Assembly (NCBI GenBank): GCA_038380435.1
Contig: JAWZYU010000028.1
Location: 27,946,201 to 28,010,200, forward strand
DNA: 64,000 nucleotides
Direction: 5' to 3'
Origin: Ryuthela nishihirai
Lineage: Eukaryota > Arthropoda > Arachnida > Araneae > Heptathelidae
This document shows positions 22,441 to 34,028 of this stretch, one piece after another; position 1 is the first letter of the stretch, and each line of letters begins with the position of its first letter. A program made the position numbers and the translations under genes. The notes beneath the pieces were generated by a model that was not told where the DNA came from, did not search any database, and saw only the letters and a program-made list of their open reading frames with translations.

Positions 22441-23296
22441 GACTCGTTACAAATGATTACCCAAGATTTCTTTCACCTCTTTTGGAGCAAGAAAAAAGGA
22501 GCATAATTAAATAATAAATAATTTATAATATATAATATAATATTAATATATAATTAAATAAAAAAAGGAGCAATAAATAATGTGTTCATTTAAGATGTAA
22601 TTCCCTGTAGTCGAACCCCGTGAAATTTCGCTCCGTCTTTTCGGAAGATCGCTTGAGGTAGTTATTGCAATGCTCACGTGAGGTCGCTAATAGTGTACTG
22701 AGCCACTTTCCGTCATATCAATGCTAGTGTTCCAAGCATACATTTGAAGCATAACTGGTTGCACACGGTCCTTGCTTTCGGAAGATATGACGAAACACTC
22801 TTTTACTCCAGTGGTTCACAACTTTTTCGGCGCCACTGACTTTCACGAATTCTCTTTTTTTTTTTCTGCCGACATTTCACCTTTCTTCCCGATTTATGGT
22901 TCTGAGTACCATAGTCATCGGAACGATTTTTCTTCAGCTATCACTTCAATTTAAATACATGATCCTCCCAAACTGTGGTTTTATAACCATTTACCTATAG
23001 TACAATAGCGCTCTCTACCTGTAAACATAAAGAAATAATAACACGCCATTTCTGTCAGTGAGTAACGAAATCCGGTTTCTATAGGAGAAAGAAAATTATC
23101 AATTGACTATAAATCGAAGTATATTTTATTAGATTATCAGAAGATTAGTTTTCACTGAATGAAAAATTGACCGCAGAAGAATGTCTGTTATATCTTTTTA
23201 ATTTCTCTATTCCACGTAGGTCTTTAGTGAAAAGCAATAAATATGCTTTCTCTACGTAAAGACAAGTCTAATACTAAAATGCTTATTGTTTTTCAG
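22441..23296. other. Intron 1 remainder, nothing recognised
   Basis: AT-rich; the 60-codon frame at 22772-22954 has no family features. Confidence 0.4.
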
Positions 23297-23420
23297 CATC
23301 ATGAGATCAAAATTTTGTGACAAATATCCCGATGACTGTGAAACACCGCAAAACATGACAAATTTCTGCAACTTATATCCCTACTATTGCGTAGACAATG
23401 TTACTGATGAAGATTTTAAG
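23297..23420 (+). CDS. DEG/ENaC exon 2 (aa 97-138)
   Basis: Acceptor gtttttcag|c, donor aag|gtaacg. Encodes SIMRSKFCDKYPDDCETPQ and NMTNFCNLYPYYCVDNVTDE then DFK. Four Cys and sequons NMT and NVT suit the extracellular palm/finger region. It joins exon 1 by completing AG|C (Ser97) and ends in phase 0. Confidence 0.9.
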
Positions 23421-24037
23421 GTAACGTATTTGTGCTTTATTATATAGCTAACAATTTATATCAATAAAGTTTGTTTCTTTTTCTGTCTGTTTTTTCGAGA
23501 ACTCCTCCTGAACGGTGAGAACTAGGATCACCAAATTTCACCTATAGTTTCATCGTTCACTTAATGCATCTTATGGTAGTTCATCATCACTTAATGCATC
23601 TTATAGTTTTTGAACCCATAAATATAGGACCTCCACTAAAAGTTGGGTACGAAACGTTTATCCATTGCTTAACTCTCCCTATTGATAACATACTACTCCA
23701 TTCCAAACATGAAACGCTTCATTAATGAAGTAGGCGACTGCAGCGCCCCCTGAGATTTCGGTCACTTGCAGCGTGTTTAATCTCGATCCACCAAAACTAG
23801 GACCTCGATATCTACATCCTATGCAGAAACATGCAAATGGAACCACCTCATCAAATTCGGGATCGATCAGTCAAGTGTCTGTAGAATCACAGGGAGCCGA
23901 AACCTTTCGCCACCATTGAAGTCATCACGGATCTAAACGAGTGTCCACACACCCTTTAGGAAGTAGGCTGAAAGCTTGCTAGTCTGAGTCGTTTAATACA
24001 TGTTAAGGCCCGAGCAACGTGGGCAATATGACTAATA
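23421..24037. other. Intron 2, left part: nothing firmly recognised
   Basis: A short near-duplicate, cacttaatgcatcttat, occurs at about 23559 and 23588. Otherwise unassigned. Confidence 0.4.
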
Positions 24038-25015
24038 CACTGGTTTCCATAAATTAAGGAAAATCCCTGTTAAGTCAATAGGAAGCTAACGTCAAAGCTC
24101 TTAACTTCTAAAATAAGTTTATATTTGTTTGAAAAAATGTCATTGCAGATAAAAAATCTCAATCAAAAATAAATCAATATCTCAATTTTCAACAATATTC
24201 GTTCAGTATTTAATGAGTTATGGAAGTTTGAATATTTAAAGATAACAATGCCAGCGACAAAAAATGACTTCAGAAGTTAATTAAAACTTAATAATAAGTT
24301 TTGTATCAAAGTGTTTAATAAAATAAGTTTCTATTTTAGTACCTTTGTGTAAAGAATTTTTTTACTCTTCTTCAGTTTTGTATATGTTTCCTAAGACTGG
24401 CATTGTTGGGTTGGGTTGTTTTACCTCTAAGCGGCATTTCTTCCACACCATGGGTTAAATGGCCAGGTCTCAAGGACCCCGAAGGCTCAGAGAAGGTTGG
24501 GGAAGGGTCCACTGGAACAGCTGTTGAGAGACAGATGGTATCCTCCCGTCAAGGCCATCCATCTGTTCTCTAACGTGCACAGGGTATGGCTCTCCCGGAC
24601 ACGGGGTCACGGCTTAACGTCCCATCCGATGGAGGGCGGCTTTTCCAAGGCCATCGTTGTCCCCTACTGAGCGAGGGCAGGGCGAGAAGTTTTTGGGGAG
24701 ATAAGTCTCAACATTGACCCAGCTGAGACTCGAACCTGGGAAATGCAGATTAAGAGCCCGGCACGCTACCGACTGAGTACCGATTGACCCCGCCCCTACT
24801 GGCATTGTTATTGCTAAATATTCAAACTTTCATAACTCATTAAATACTGAACAAAATATTATTGAAAATCGAGATATTGATTTATTTGATTGAGATCTTT
24901 ATCTGCAATCACATTTTTCGAAATAAATGCACTTATTTTAAAAAGTTATAGAGCTTTCACCTTAGGTTCCCATTGACTTAACATAGGGATTTTCCTTAAT
25001 TTATGGAAACTAGTG
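24038..25015. mobile_element. Tc/mariner-type fold-back MITE with ~215-bp TIRs, SINE nested inside
   Basis: Ends CACTGGTTTCCATAAATTAA and inverse CACTAGTTTCCATAAATTAA, each flanked by TA (24036-24037, 25016-25017). The arms match over about 215 bp at roughly 85% by eye. No transposase. Diverged relatives lie at 10236, 13840, 26340 and 29024. Confidence 0.88.
24408..24797 (-). mobile_element. SINE nested in the fold-back MITE
   Basis: Near full length (390 bp); duplication actggcattgtt at 24396-24407 and 24798-24809. It is younger than the MITE it splits. Its B box is partly changed. Confidence 0.92.
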
Positions 25016-25164
25016 TATCTATATATCGGCAAATTTGAAGATTAAAACGATTTTGAATAGACTAGTCTTTATGTGATTAAGCAGCTTCCGAAATTTCGAC
25101 TAAGGTTAGTTTTTTTATTTCTTTTTTCTTTTACAAATGTATCCTTTTTTTTAGAAACCGATTA

Positions 25165-25605
25165 TTTGTGAGGCAAGGGTGGCTCATTTGGTAGCAGGCC
25201 AGGCTCGTAATCTGCAGCTCCCAGTTCGAGTTCCACCAGGGCCAACGCTGAGATTTATCTCCGCAAAGAAAGCCCTCAGTCAGTAGGGGACATCGATGGG
25301 CTTGGAAAGCCATGGCCCCATGTGCACATTAAAGAATATGCTGGCTGGCTTTGATGGGAGGCTTTTTTTTGTCTCCTAGCAGCTGGACAAGTCAAGGCCA
25401 TCGATTGGTCTTGACTTGTCCAGACATTCAAGGTTGGGGGAGAGAACCAATCCAGAAGGTTGGGGGAGGAAACCCACTGAGCATAACTCAGTGGGTTTCC
25501 TCCCCCAACCTTCTCCAAGCCTTCGGGGTCCTTATAACCTGCCAATTTAGCTCATTATGTGCAAAAAAAGTGCTGCTCAGAAGTAAAGCAAACTAACCCA
25601 ACCTT
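25165..25605 (+). mobile_element. Rearranged SINE carrying two hairpins
   Basis: Head, body and tail are recognisable, but the centre has deletions and two inverted duplications: 25384-25422 (17-bp arms, 1 mismatch, loop tcgat) and 25455-25513 (27-bp perfect arms, loop cataa). Both hairpins copy the neighbouring SINE sequence in inverse. Confidence 0.85.
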
Positions 25606-25699
25606 ATACGGAAAATACACGTCACTAGCTTGCCTATAATGCATTCCTCATCAAAAAATTCCTCACCACTAGGAATGGTGTGCTTACGATGCAAAGCGA

Positions 25700-26150
25700 A
25701 GTGATAAAAGGTAGAGTAAGTAACAAATGATCACATTTGCAGCCTGTTCAGTGAGGCAGATACGTGGATAATAGAATAGCATGAGTACGAGGTTTGGCCT
25801 CCTTTTGCAGCATTAATTCAATTAGCGAATCAAAAACGTTTCTAATGTTGTCCTGCTCTATGGATCTCCATATTTGCTGCACGTTCACCCGAGGATCCGT
25901 CACGTTACGCACTCGAGTCAGTTTTGTTCTTAGACATAATTTCATGATGTCCCAGATGTGCTCAATCGGTGATAGATTCTGCAACTGGGATGGCTATGGT
26001 AGAACAGGGAAAGGCTTGAAGACACTATTGAGCTATGCATGCGGTAGGTGGTCTGGAATTATCGTGCTGGAATGTGGAGTTTGTCATGCTCTGCAGGAGT
26101 GGTAAGACCACAGGATTCAGAATGATATCCACATACCTCTGGGCAATCAA
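25700..26150 (-). pseudogene. Tc1-like transposase C-terminal relic
   Basis: The minus strand reads MQNLSPIEHIWDIMKLCLRT (the catalytic Glu region) and then IWRSIEQDNIRNVFDSLI, the standard Tc1 C-terminal end. Earlier domains are not readable. Confidence 0.75.
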
Positions 26151-26339
26151 GTTACCCTCAATGACTCTCTGACATGTCATCAGGAGGCCGTGGGTTCAGA
26201 TCCAACCCGGCTCAAGACAATTTTTCATCTATGCACATCTTCATCCTGTTGATTAATAATGCTTAGTAAATAAATTATGAGCTGTGGATTCATTTATGAG
26301 GATTGAAACCTAAATAACAAATATTGTTTCAAACCATTT

Positions 26340-26635
26340 AATAAAATAAATATACATTTTAGAAGTTTTGCATCATGATTATTTCAAAATCAGGCACATA
26401 TGAATTAGTTTTAAAACAAGATGATTTGTTTCTAAATGTTCGAGTATCTAATAACTCTTTAAATAATGAACGACTATTGTAGAAAATATATATTTGAACG
26501 TATTTAATTATAATCTTTAATTTAGTTTCAGAACATTTTTCCATTAAATGCTTATTTTAGATGTTATAGAGATTCAAAGTGAGATAACTGCCATGTTATA
26601 TTAAAGAAAATCTAATATTTTGATAGCGCAGAACA
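26340..26635. repeat. Fold-back repeat, one arm, diverged
   Basis: taataactctttaaataatg ... attgtagaaaatatatattt ... aattataatctttaattta ... ccattaaatgcttattttag matches the right arm of the family at 10745-10900. Confidence 0.55.
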
Positions 26636-26639
26636 CCCT

Positions 26640-27965
26640 AAACTAACATCGTGCCAGAACTGTCATTATAGATACTACTGACATTTAGAAAAATTCAAAT
26701 ACCTCTAGTCAGATATTTAGAAAAAAATAACTTCAAGAGAGAGGGTTAGGATTGGAGTGGAACAGATCAGGACATTTTCCAATAATTTCGATTTTTGTAA
26801 AGTTATTTTTGTCAAATAGCGCAATATCATGTTTTTAGCTCGTGTCTTTTTAAAAATATAAACTTGTACTTTTACTTGTCATATCTCTGTCTGTAGACAA
26901 CAATGTTGCCTTCAGAAATAAATGAACATTTATTTATTTATTCATTTGGGGGAGGATAATTTTAGATAACATCACCTCCCCCAGATAGATATTGATTAAA
27001 TACTATGATTTGCATCTTCCAAATCTCTCAATAGCTTTAAAAGCGACCAGTAACGGTGGGAAATCTCGAAAGGTCCGTAACTTCGTAACTTTAAACGAAT
27101 ATTGCAAACAATCAATTAATGCCAGAAATTTCAATTTTTGATGTTAGAGTTAATGACCAAGATGTTTACATTCGGAGCAAATGATCTACCCCCGGATTAA
27201 TCACAAGGAAGGATGGAGGAACGCAACTTATCTGGTTTTAACATATAATGAAAAATTCTTTGATGTTGTATAAACATTACAATTTGCATTTTTGAAATCA
27301 TCCATTCAAATTTCCTCGTTTTTATAGGGTACTGAAGATGGAAAATGAAAAATTTCCATCTCTTTGAAAATGAGCATCCTATGTTCTCTAGAGGCTGTTA
27401 TTTTACTAGTTTTTTATTTTTAAAATTTTTCCCTCTTTAATGGTCTTTGAATTTTTTTAGTTACCTTTTCATATGAATGAATATCTTTTAACTTGGTCAG
27501 TAATGTCGAATTATGGGGAAAAACATGACGAGTGTGTATAATTGTATTAAAAATATTCTGTTCCGCCGCAGAAGGACACGTCGGCTCCTGGTATCAGAAG
27601 TAATCTCCATAAACACTATTAGGGATATTCTTCATAAATTCGATAAATTTAGAAGGGCTTTTACTGGAATACAAGTTATGATGGCATTAAGTTTGCAACA
27701 GAATGTTCCTGATAGATTGCATTAATTAAGATCAGTTGTACATATGCAGTCTCAACATTTGTCTATTATTATTCCACGTAGTCATCAGACTTGTTGGGAC
27801 ACTTGTCAAAGCCATCAGGTTATCGAAGCCCTGCCGATAAAAGGATGCGTTCTACTGCTGGTATCAGAAACAATCTTCACAAATAATCTTCATAATGGTG
27901 TCATAAACATTCTTCATAAATTTGATTTGATTTCAGTCTCATGCTTACTTTCTCTTTCGCTCTAG
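26640..27965. other. Intron 2, right part: AT-rich, unassigned
   Basis: Includes an imperfect direct repeat around ctggtatcagaagtaatct (27587) and ctggtatcagaaacaatct (27858). No coding or element signature. Confidence 0.4.
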
Positions 27966-28081
27966 ATTCCAAAGACAGAAATTTACGATTTCGAGGAGGA
28001 GATTACCATCGAAGACGTGAAGGAATTGGGTCACGATCCGAAAATATTTGTGGCCGAGAGCAGGTTCACTAGCATTTATAC
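27966..28081 (+). CDS. DEG/ENaC exon 3 (aa 139-177)
   Basis: Acceptor tttcgctctag|a, donor tac|gtatgc. Encodes IPKTEIYDFEEEITIEDVKE then LGHDPKIFVAESRFTSIYT. The acidic, Cys-free stretch suits the variable finger/thumb region before the CYTFN motif. Phases on both sides fit the neighbours. Confidence 0.85.
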
Positions 28082-28617
28082 GTATGCATATTCTTAACAA
28101 ATATTTATATTATTAAAATAAATATTAAAATTTACTTAAATCACTTTATAACACATATTTATAAACTATGGAACCAGTGTTCAATAGGTAGTTGGTAAGT
28201 GGTAGGCCTCCAGTAATACGTTATTGACCCTACCACATATCCTATCACTCAAGTATTTAGTAGCAATATATATATATATAAAAGAATCTAAAAAAGGTCA
28301 GAATCTAGAAAAAAAAGGGGGCAGGGTGAGGGGGGTCACGATCAAGAGACTGGATTTCCATTGCTCTACAATATTTTAGATCTGGTGTTTAAAAATTTCT
28401 TACAAAAGGCTTAAAAATGCCTAAGTTATATAATTTTTGCTTCTATTACCCTTATTAGCATTATAAAAAGGTGGGGAAGAGCCGAGGAAGCATCAAAGGG
28501 GCCAGGAAGCACGAGATCCGTCAAGCATGTCGCTCTTCCTTCCTCGCCCCTTAGATACGGCCTTGAACTATATTAAACAAAATAACTGAACACTTTCATG
28601 TTAGGTGAATAGAAAGT
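28082..28617. other. Intron 3 start: AT-rich, short (TA)n at 28268-28281
   Basis: No element recognised. Confidence 0.4.
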
Positions 28618-28629
28618 CACATTTAAAGT

Positions 28630-29011
28630 GGGACGGGGGTGGCTCAGTAGGTAAGTGCGCCGGGCTCGTAATCTGCAGTTCCCAGGTTCGATTCCCAGCT
28701 GGGACAGCATTGAGATTAATCTCTGTAAAATTCCCAGCCCTGCCCACGGTCAGTAGGCGACACCGATGGGCTTGGAAAGGCCGCCGTCCGTCGGATGGGA
28801 CGTTAAGATGTGGCCCGTGTGCGGGAGAGCCATAGCCTGTGCACGTTAAAGAACACACTGGAGCTTGACGGGAGGCTACCATCTGTCTCCTAACAGCTGT
28901 TCTAGTGGCTCCCCTCCTCCAACCATCTCTTACCCTTCGGGGTCCATGTGACCTGGCCATTTAGCCCATTGTGTGCAAAAAAGTGGCACTCAGATGTAAA
29001 ACAACCCAACC
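28630..29011 (+). mobile_element. SINE, near full length
   Basis: Head with A/B boxes, body and tail; 12-bp duplication cacatttaaagt at 28618-28629 and 29012-29023. Inserted at the edge of a fold-back repeat arm (29024-29175). Confidence 0.93.
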
Positions 29012-29023
29012 CACATTTAAAGT

Positions 29024-29175
29024 TTCTTAACTTTGAAAATAAGTTCTTATGGGAAGATTTTAATGGATATAAATTGAAGATATCACTCATAGCTAAGAAT
29101 CTATTTTCCGCAATATTCGTTTAATATTTTAACAGTTATGGAAGCTGGAACATTTTAACCGCAGCTATTTCTACT
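29024..29175. repeat. Fold-back repeat, left arm only
   Basis: ttaactttgaaaataagttc ... ttccgcaatattcgtttaat ... cagttatggaagctggaaca matches the left arm of 24038-25015. Confidence 0.55.
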
Positions 29176-29234
29176 CGTGAAAATATACTTCACAAGATAA
29201 AATGGGCTATATATAATAAAATGGGCTAAGATAC

Positions 29235-29573
29235 CATGGGCTAAATGGCCAGGTCACAAGGACCCCGAAGGCTCAGAGAAGGTTGGGGTAGGGAACCCAC
29301 TGGAACAGCTGTTGGGATGATGGTAGTCTCCCGTCAAGGCTATCCAGCGTGTTCTTTAACGTGCACAGGGTATGAGCTCTCCCGCACACGGGGCCATTTC
29401 TTAACGTTCCATCCGACGGATGGCGACCTTTCGAAGCCCATCGATGTCCCCTACTGACCGTGGGCAGGGCGGGGAATTTTGCGGAGATAAATCTCAACGC
29501 TGACCCAGCTGGGACTCGAACCTGGGAACTACAGATTACGACCCTGGTGCGTTACCGACTGAGCCACCCCCTA
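29235..29573 (-). mobile_element. SINE, 3'-end truncated
   Basis: Starts within the tail (ccatgggctaaatggccagg) and runs through to the tRNA head at the right. The final GTAAAACAACCC part is missing. Duplications not identified. Confidence 0.88.
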
Positions 29574-30534
29574 GACAGTGCGGATTACCGAATAAATGCA
29601 TGAGGTGAGGTTCTCGAGAGAGAGAGATCCCCGACATTCATGGGGGTCAGGTAAAAGACTATTTTTTTCAACATTTTATTTAACGAAATGTTTCATAATC
29701 AGTATAATCTATTACTTATATACACGTCGTGTTTTTACTTAGCTTAATCCTAAATATTCCTACGTATATAATGGGATTTTTGACAGCTATATTACAAAGA
29801 ATGCCAGATTGGAAAACCACTTCATCCAGACGCATGCCAGATATGGAATGTACCTGGGAGACATGGGGTCGAATCACGTTTTTTCAGCAATCCCGTTTGC
29901 ACCTACAGCCTTGAGATACCTTAATCTACCCCGAGCTTGAAAATGCAATACGCCATGGAGATCTGAGAGAGGATGAGAGCTCATCAGAATGAGAGCAGAA
30001 AAAAAGAAACATCGATGACTTATCCGGAGCTCAAACCTTGGTCCCTTTGATCCGTAGATAAATACGTTAACCACTCTGCGTTGCAAAACTTTCACGTACA
30101 GTCGCTCAAAGAAGTATCCGAACACTACGGTTGATTACGGAATTCAAAAAAAAATCTGGCAACGATTTTTTAAAGAAATTAGTGATCTGGCAACCATGAT
30201 ACATCCCATTTCTGGCATACATCTCAGAGATGTGGGTCCGAATTCAAATTTGCTTCCCAGAAACCCAGTTCAATGTTCCAACAAATTTATCCCCTCTTTG
30301 AATTTAGTTACAAGAGTAAATCACTGCTGACCAATATTTGGATGTACAGATCAGTTGTCTTTAGAATTTATTAAATGCACAATGGTTTCATTAATCCTTC
30401 GGTGAAACAGGAACGATACCGATGAAAGAGTACGAAGTCGAAAGGTCTTTAGGAATATGCATGATTCTAGACTTGAGCTTATTCGTATAGACAGCAACAA
30501 AAGACTTAATAAAATCGTAGTGTGTAAAAGCTGA
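29574..30534. other. Intron 3: unassigned, with one Tc-type end and a tRNA-like remnant
   Basis: 30098-30205 repeats the terminal sequence at 13375-13475 (TA then cagtcgctcaaagaagtatc). 30030-30085 (ccttggtccctttgatcc ... cgttaaccactctg) resembles a second tRNA-derived head better kept at 40715-40800 on the minus strand. The rest is unassigned. Confidence 0.5.
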
Positions 30535-31255
30535 GTTGTTTTTACCTCTGGCCGGCCATTTTTTCCATGCAGTGGACTAAATGGCAAGGTCACGAGGACC
30601 CCAAGGGCTTGGGGATGCATGGGAGGAGACCCACTAGGCAGAAGACAGACAGAAGTATCCCATTAAAACTATCCAACATGTTCTTCAACGTGGGAAGAGG
30701 GTGGAGGTGACTCAGTCGGTAGCGCGACAAGCTCGCTATCTGCATTTCCCAGTTCGAAACCAACCTTGACCAGCATTGAGAATTATCTTCTCAAAACCCT
30801 TGCCCTGCCCTCGGTCAGTAGGGGCCACTGATAGACTTGGAATTGCAACAGGCAATCGGATAGGAAGTAAAGCCATTGCCGCATGTGCAGGAGAGCCATA
30901 TTCTGTGCAATTTATAGAACACGCTGAGTGCCCTTGATGGGAGGCAACCATCTAACATCTGTTCAGTGAGTCGCTTTCATCAACCTTCTCTGAGCCCTCG
31001 GGTCCTTTTGACCTGGCCATTTAGCCCATTGTGTGGGGGAAAAGTCGCCACTCACAGGTAAAACAATCCAAAATGCACCGGATAGGTCTCTGCCGCACAA
31101 GGAGACACGGCTTAACGTCCCATCTATAGGATGGCGGCTTTTTCAATCCCATTGGTTTCCCTTTCTCACTAAGGGCAGGTTGAGGGTTAGCGGAAAGAAA
31201 TCTTAAAGCTGGCCAGGTGGAATAAGAAGCTGGGAGCTGCAGATTACGAGTCTAA
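30535..31255 (-). mobile_element. Old SINE split by a younger SINE
   Basis: Tail half at 30535-30703 (to ttcttcaacgtggg) and head half at 31071-31255 (from tgcaccggataggtctctgc) are continuous in SINE order, and are interrupted by 30704-31070 in the opposite orientation. Strongly diverged. Confidence 0.75.
30704..31070 (+). mobile_element. SINE nested in the older SINE
   Basis: gggtggaggtgactcagtcggtagcgcg head through the tail (gtaaaacaatccaaa). Diverged, but less so than its host copy. Confidence 0.8.
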
Positions 31256-31396
31256 AGCAGTACCTAGTTTAAATCAAATTTTGAATCATAAAATCGATGC
31301 GCTTTTTCTTAATGATTATGTGGTCATTACGATGAATGTTACTCATTGTTTATCATTATATTTTGTTGTAGCTATAAATGCTTATTTATTATTCAG

Positions 31397-31530
31397 GGAT
31401 GAAGATATAGCTGGCCCTTTGCTCTATCCCAAGGAGAAAAGTCAATTCCAATCAAAACTCTCTGCTTGCTATTCATTCGGCTCAAGGGTCGAAAGTAGCT
31501 CTGAACCTATCATGGTTTCAACAAATATAT
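31397..31530 (+). CDS. DEG/ENaC exon 4 (aa 177-222)
   Basis: Acceptor tttattattcag|g, donor atat|gtaagt. Encodes DEDIAGPLLYPKEKSQFQSK then LSACYSFGSRVESSSEPIMV and STNI. ACYSFGS matches the conserved GxCYTFN motif of the extracellular palm. A larger open frame begins upstream at 31281, but that part is intron. Confidence 0.9.
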
Positions 31531-31611
31531 GTAAGTATTTTAAAAATTATTCACTGGTAATACGTTATGAAAAACTACAGAGTCTTTCGGGTTTTAGATT
31601 GTAAAATTATA

Positions 31612-32751
31612 CACTGCTAAAGGTGGAAATCGCAACACCAAGAAGGAATCGAAGTAGATTTATTTAAATCGCGGTAGGCAATCGGTCATCGAAGATAGGC
31701 AAATGATCAAAGTTCCGAGCAAATGGACAGATAAATATATTTAGGAAACAAAACCCACTAGTTCCGCCTAAAGCACTACCAGTATAAGGAAATGCCATAT
31801 TCACCACTAACTACGGTCAGGGGCAAGACAGTACCATATAGATAAAGCTCATCCCCGACTACCTAATGGCGAGCAGTAGTACAGGAGGAAAGCTCATCCA
31901 TCGGTCAAAACCTAAATTTAATCTGCGCCCCGATTAGCCACAAACAAGGATATATAGATCCAAGTTGACTCGGCTACCGTGGTGGGAACTCTTAGTCGGA
32001 CCCGACATTCGGGACACTGTCCAACCTAACGAACTAAGTCAGTCAGCAGGGCCCCTAACAACTCCCCTGAGATTTAGGTCTTAGCCTGTCCAACCGGGGC
32101 CCGAACCGGTCACCAGAGCCTTTGACCTCGATGGACCCTCAAGCCCCCCCCCCCCCACCACCACCACCACCACCAGGACAAGGTGGTTCCCTTTCGAGGG
32201 GGGGCAGCGAATGGACAAAAAAAAAAGCCGTGGATAAATACTGGGATAGTAGATAAATACTGGGCGATAAATGGATAAAATACTGGGCCCCACCAGTTCG
32301 ACCGATAGTGAGGTTGGAGTGCATGCTGCGAAAATGTTCGGAACATGTCTTAGAGATGCCAGCGGAACACTTATGCTCAATTGACGCTTTCTGAGGGAGA
32401 GCGAATTGTCGATATGCGACAGTGCATATTGAGCCTTCGAGCGACCGTTGCACGCATGGGGCGTAATATGAGCACAGTGCAATTGTGCATCTCACTCAAC
32501 GTCATGGAGCACCAAATGGCACAAAAACATGTAGAGGACCAGCACACCACACTACAGAGAATGAAGATCGCATGATGTGTAGAATGGCTCTTCACGACCC
32601 TTTCACCAATGCGACTGTGCTGCAAACTGATTTCCGGACCCCTACCAGTACCGTGATCGCCACGCAAACCATTAGACAAGTTTTGCATGATCCAGAAATT
32701 TGGGCGAGACATCCAGTCCAGCATCTGCCATTGCAGTTACAAACCAGTTAA
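31612..32751 (+). mobile_element. Tc1-like element (family B), 3' truncated and internally interrupted
   Basis: TA then the terminus CACTGCTAAAGGTGGAAATC (31612). After an interrupting insertion, the transposase N-terminus reads LTLSEGERIVDMRQCILSLR and TVARMGRNMSTVQLCISL (HTH), and in other frames DRMMCRMALHDPFTNATVLQ and TDFRTPTSTVIATQTIRQVL. Catalytic domain absent: a SINE fragment follows at 32752. Family relatives: 43711-44345 and 45574-46690. Confidence 0.8.
31731..32210 (-). mobile_element. Unclassified ~480-bp insertion inside the Tc1-like element
   Basis: Compared with the relative at 45574, extra sequence lies between aaatggaca (about 31723) and gaatggaca (about 32210), an apparent 9-bp near-duplication. 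It contains a run of 13 C (32144-32156) followed by (acc)n to 32174. No coding motif. It may be a retroelement untranslated region; I cannot name it. Confidence 0.5.
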
Positions 32752-32955
32752 GCCATGGTTCTGTGTGCAGGAGAGCCACACCCTGTGCACATCAAAGAAC
32801 ACACTGGATGGCCTTGACGGGAGGCTACCACCTGTCTCTCAACAGCTGTCCAGTGGATCCCCTCCCCCAACCTTCTCTGAAAACCTTGGGATCTTAGTGA
32901 CTTAGCCATTTAGCACATTTTGTGTAAAAAAAAGTGCCACTCAGAGGAAAAACAA
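32752..32955 (+). mobile_element. 5'-truncated SINE fragment
   Basis: From gccatggttctgtgtgcagg to ggaaaaacaacccacc; body and tail only. Confidence 0.8.
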
Positions 32956-33070
32956 CCCACCATAGACTATAAAAAACTGTGACAACTCTGACTCTTCCAA
33001 AACCAACTCAAGAATGCTTTATTCTCAAAAACGTAAAGTATACGATAATCATTTGTTATTCACAACTTGA

Positions 33071-33402
33071 GAGGAGGTTGGTCTCATTTGATATCGAACC
33101 AAGCTCGTAAAGTGCAGTTCCCAGGTTCGAGTCCCAACTGTCCAGCTTAAAATATATCTCCTTTAACCACTACCTTGCTTTCTGTGAGAAAAGGGATACC
33201 AATGGGCTTGGAACGGCTGCCGTCCTTCGAATGGTACATAAGCAGTGGTCCCATGCGCAAGAGAGCCATACACTATGCACATTAAGGAACACACTGAATG
33301 ACCTTGATGGGAAACCTCCATTCAACTCCTAACAGCTTCCATTGGGTACTCTTCCCAAAAATTCCTCTGAATCCTTAGGGTCTTTGCGACCTGGTCATGT
33401 TG
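33071..33402 (+). mobile_element. Degenerate SINE
   Basis: Weak head (tctcatttgatatcgaacca ... gttcccaggttcgagtccca) and diverged body to gcgacctggtcatgttg. It abuts the composite retroposon. Confidence 0.75.
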
Positions 33403-34028
33403 TGTGCTTGAATACGATTAAATGATGCCATCCGAAGCTTCACTATACAGGACAGTACTATGTCTTAAAGATGACACCAAAAGCCACCTTCGTCTGCTGG
33501 TTGAGGACTAAAAGGAAATTTACATTAAAGATGCGAAGCAGCAGTGAAAGTACCTATAATCTACATTAGTATAATATTATCTAAATCTAACAGTTCATTC
33601 ATATCTGTAATATTGGAACTTTCGAATTTTGAACCGTGTCAAGGAGTTATTGCCAATATGGTTAGGTAGCATTATGATCTAATTTTATACTGTAAATCTG
33701 TACATGAAGTGTGCCGAAAGTCTATCATTTTTAAGGGGTAAATTCTAGCTCTTTTATTTTTAAAAACATGATATTCGCTGCTTAAATATCAGTTATTTGG
33801 GATAGATGTACAAGTTCGAAGCTCTTGGGGTTTCGTGGATGGTTGGGTGAGGGAACCCACTGGACAGCTGTTGGGGAAAAAATGTCGGCCTCTGCCTTAA
33901 GACCATCCAGCGTGTTCTTTAACGTGCGTGGGTGGATGTCTCTCCCACATACGGGACCACGGCTTAACCTCTCATCAGACGGACGGCGGTCTTTTCAAGC
34001 CCAATAGTGACCCTTATTCACTGTGTGC
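33403..34028 (-). mobile_element. Second copy of the composite retroposon
   Basis: Inverse of 16910-17692: 3' tail at left (tgtgcttgaatacgattaaa, tgatgccatccgaag), unique region, then SINE body to about 34028. It lacks the internal duplication seen in the other copy. No target duplication identified. Confidence 0.75.
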
